Below, in pieces: positions 63,771 through 64,000 of a stretch of 64,000 nucleotides of DNA; position 1 is the first letter of the stretch, and every line of letters begins with the position of its first letter. The DNA lies in the NCBI RefSeq assembly GCF_000876655.1, contig NZ_JYCN01000016.1:1-64000 (forward strand), in the 5' to 3' direction. The notes beneath the pieces were generated by a model. The model was given only the letters and a program-made list of their open reading frames with translations, was not told the DNA's origin and did no database searches. The position numbers were made by a program, and so were the translations under genes. Origin of the DNA: Arthrobacter sp. SPG23 (GTDB taxonomy: Bacteria; Actinomycetota; Actinomycetes; Actinomycetales; Micrococcaceae).

Positions 63771-64000
63771 AGGTAACTTGGCCGACCAAGGTGGTGTCCC
63801 TCCGCCGCTGTCATCGCAATCGGGTGCCATACCTGCTGTGCTCGACAGTGTCATTGGGTGCCCACTGTTGTGCGCTTACCAGGTCTCCGGCAGCACATTT
63901 GCGTGGCGACCGCCGCTGAGGCCGTTCTAATTCAGCTTTCAAAGAGCCGTTCGGTGTCATGGACGGCGAAGGCGCTTTGGGCCCGGTTCCGCGTGAACAG
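63771..64000. other. Window end, no gene seen
   Basis: About 230 bp after the acyl carrier protein. No supported coding frame, repeat or hairpin was found before the edge. Confidence 0.4.

Noticed and set aside
1..64000. CRISPR arrays, rRNA genes and complete tRNA genes
   Set aside because: No regularly spaced repeats, no rRNA-like sequence and no tRNA with both halves were found on either strand.

Overview
The window is high-G+C DNA that reads like an Arthrobacter/Pseudarthrobacter-type soil actinobacterium (Micrococcaceae). I infer this from codon use, frequent GTG/TTG starts, dense sugar and aromatic catabolism, Arthrobacter-style lipoproteins and a DUF4192 protein. Genes sit in short catabolic operons, each with its own regulator and transporter. 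Between them lie gene-poor stretches full of decayed genes and interspersed repeats.

Left part (1-8.3 kb): a frameshifted sugar ABC permease, a GH3 glycosidase, a PadR regulator facing an MHS-family transporter and an oxidoreductase across a clear palindromic operator, a small laminin-G-like protein and a DHA2 drug exporter. From 9.5 to 18.1 kb, two divergent operons meet at a frameshifted IclR regulator. One holds an ACS-family transporter, a FAH-family hydrolase and a small protein. The other holds an Ldh2-type dehydrogenase, an iron alcohol dehydrogenase, an aldehyde dehydrogenase and an enolase-superfamily sugar-acid dehydratase. Together they look like non-phosphorylative catabolism of a (deoxy)sugar acid. 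From 18.2 to 23.9 kb comes a MalEFG-type ABC operon, a 2-hydroxyacid dehydrogenase interrupted by an amber codon, and a DUF4862 protein.

Middle: 23.9-28.9 kb is gene-poor, with two unassigned proteins and a decayed composite repeat. From 29 to 37 kb lies a complete sugar locus: SorC regulator, TIM-barrel epimerase, PfkB kinase, RbsBAC-like transporter, amidohydrolase. From 37 to 43 kb lie more repeat fragments, an ABM monooxygenase, a cupin, a small CxxC protein, a lipoprotein and a frameshifted membrane protein.

Right part: 43.2-58.1 kb is the most coherent system. It combines hydroxyquinol 1,2-dioxygenase and maleylacetate reductase with an aldo/keto reductase, a ModA-like binding protein that has no signal peptide, a ChvE-GguAB-type sugar ABC transporter, two Gfo/Idh/MocA dehydrogenases and a TIM-barrel isomerase. 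Two unusual regulators are present, each made of two complete IclR units fused in tandem. A 15-bp operator-like palindrome, TGGACA-N3-TGTCCA and variants, lies before several of these transcription units. I infer a regulon for uptake and breakdown of a sugar-linked aromatic compound. After it come a full-length copy of the composite repeat with an intact DUF4192 gene, an IS3-like remnant, and a very G+C-rich lipid glycosyltransferase plus acyl carrier protein pair.

The main unexplained structure is a repeat built as B module, DUF4192 gene, A module. It is full-length at 58.7-61.0 kb and decayed or partial at 8.5, 27.5-28.7, 37.6 and 42.3-43.0 kb. It carries perfect odd-length palindromes and the 3' end of a tRNA-Leu-like gene with its terminator.
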